This document shows, piece by piece, positions 37,068 to 37,259 of a DNA stretch of 37,259 bases. The DNA lies in contig DAIDHF010000025.1 in assembly GCA_027452005.1 (NCBI GenBank), positions 1-37,259 of the forward strand, written 5' to 3'. Position 1 is the first letter of the stretch, and every line of letters starts with the position of its first letter. The translations under genes and the position numbers were made by a program. The DNA comes from Acidimicrobiales bacterium (GTDB lineage Bacteria > Actinomycetota > Acidimicrobiia > Acidimicrobiales > JAKAVM01). Under the pieces are notes generated by a model that made no database searches, had not been told where the DNA came from, and saw nothing but the letters and a program-made list of their open reading frames with translations.

Positions 37068-37259
37068 CTAGGTTGGTTTGGCCACCATGACAACCACGGC
37101 CACGAGATAGGAAGCAATCACCCAGGGAGTAAAGCGCGCCAGAATCCTGGCCTGGGATACAATCAGGCTCCCGGATCGTGCGTCATTGTCTTGTTGGTAA
37201 TTTTCGAGAATCTTCTTGATGCGAACTTGCACTGGCCAGACCCTTGCCAGATAGACGCC
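37068..37259 (-). CDS. C-terminal fragment of a membrane protein (enters from right edge)
   Basis: The last 63 residues of a protein that begins outside the window. It has a basic, helical stretch (VRIKKILENYQQDNDARSG) followed by one membrane segment (WVIASYLVAVVVMVAK) and a stop. No family is recognised with confidence. The frame is continuous to the window edge, and it ends before the hydrolase gene, whose likely GTG start lies 61 bases beyond its stop. Confidence 0.65.
   Translation of the reverse strand, partial: GVYLARVWPVQVRIKKILENYQQDNDARSGSLIVSQARILARFTPWVIASYLVAVVVMVAKPT

Overview
The window looks like chromosome of a Gram-positive actinobacterium, probably a deep-branching one such as the Acidimicrobiia; the class is a guess. 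The evidence is a PASTA-domain PknB-type kinase, a mycobacterial-type SerC, frequent GTG and TTG starts, leaderless-looking promoters, and gene order. Reading leftwards, iscS - mnmA - ligA - gatC - gatA - gatB - ilvB - ilvN - ilvC - serA is the order known in Mycobacterium tuberculosis (iscS, trmU, ligA, gatCAB, ilvB1-ilvN-ilvC, serA1). No tRNA, rRNA, CRISPR array, transposase or integrase was seen. No gene-free stretch exceeds 300 bases.

Layout. (1) 1-4.6 kb, minus strand: aspartate aminotransferase, a small SRPBCC protein, serA, then leuA, which runs off the left edge and has its own promoter and attenuator. (2) 4.6-16.9 kb: an AT-richer block of surface and signalling genes. It holds a NarL-type response regulator and histidine kinase, two divergent lipoproteins of unknown function, two convergent YVTN beta-propeller lipoproteins, and a tightly overlapping leftward operon of type IV pilin-like proteins (PilV-, PilW-, PilX- and PilE/PilA-like) with a lipoprotein embedded in it. 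This block separates ilvC-serC from serA. (3) 16.9-23.4 kb, minus: ilvD, then an attenuator, then ilvB-ilvN-ilvC-serC. (4) 23.4-28.4 kb, minus: SDR oxidoreductase, then an esterase-like hydrolase chained to gatC-gatA-gatB by 4-base overlaps. (5) 28.4-37.3 kb, minus: a membrane-protein C-terminus, a membrane-anchored alpha/beta hydrolase, cysteine desulfurase, mnmA, bcp, ligA and pknB.

How the genes work together. ilvD, ilvB/N and ilvC make valine and isoleucine, and leuA branches to leucine. serC and serA are two steps of serine synthesis, and the aminotransferase supplies amino groups. Two short leader peptides were found that are too small for ordinary gene calling. MAGKKISTELLLT precedes leuA and has three consecutive Leu codons. 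MIAIVSSLVVT precedes ilvB and is rich in Ile and Val. Each sits at the predicted 5' end of the transcript and is followed, one base after its stop codon, by a strong hairpin and then a U-tailed terminator. This is translational attenuation of transcription by branched-chain aminoacyl-tRNA supply. serC lies downstream of the ilv attenuator, so serine synthesis may share that control.

The most unusual part is the 12-kb surface block. It includes an 834-residue, cysteine-rich PilX-like protein, a run of eight G in a pilin-like gene, and palindromic sites before the pilin operon. No pilus motor, platform or prepilin peptidase is present, so the machinery must be encoded elsewhere. All function calls rest on reading motifs; no database search was run.
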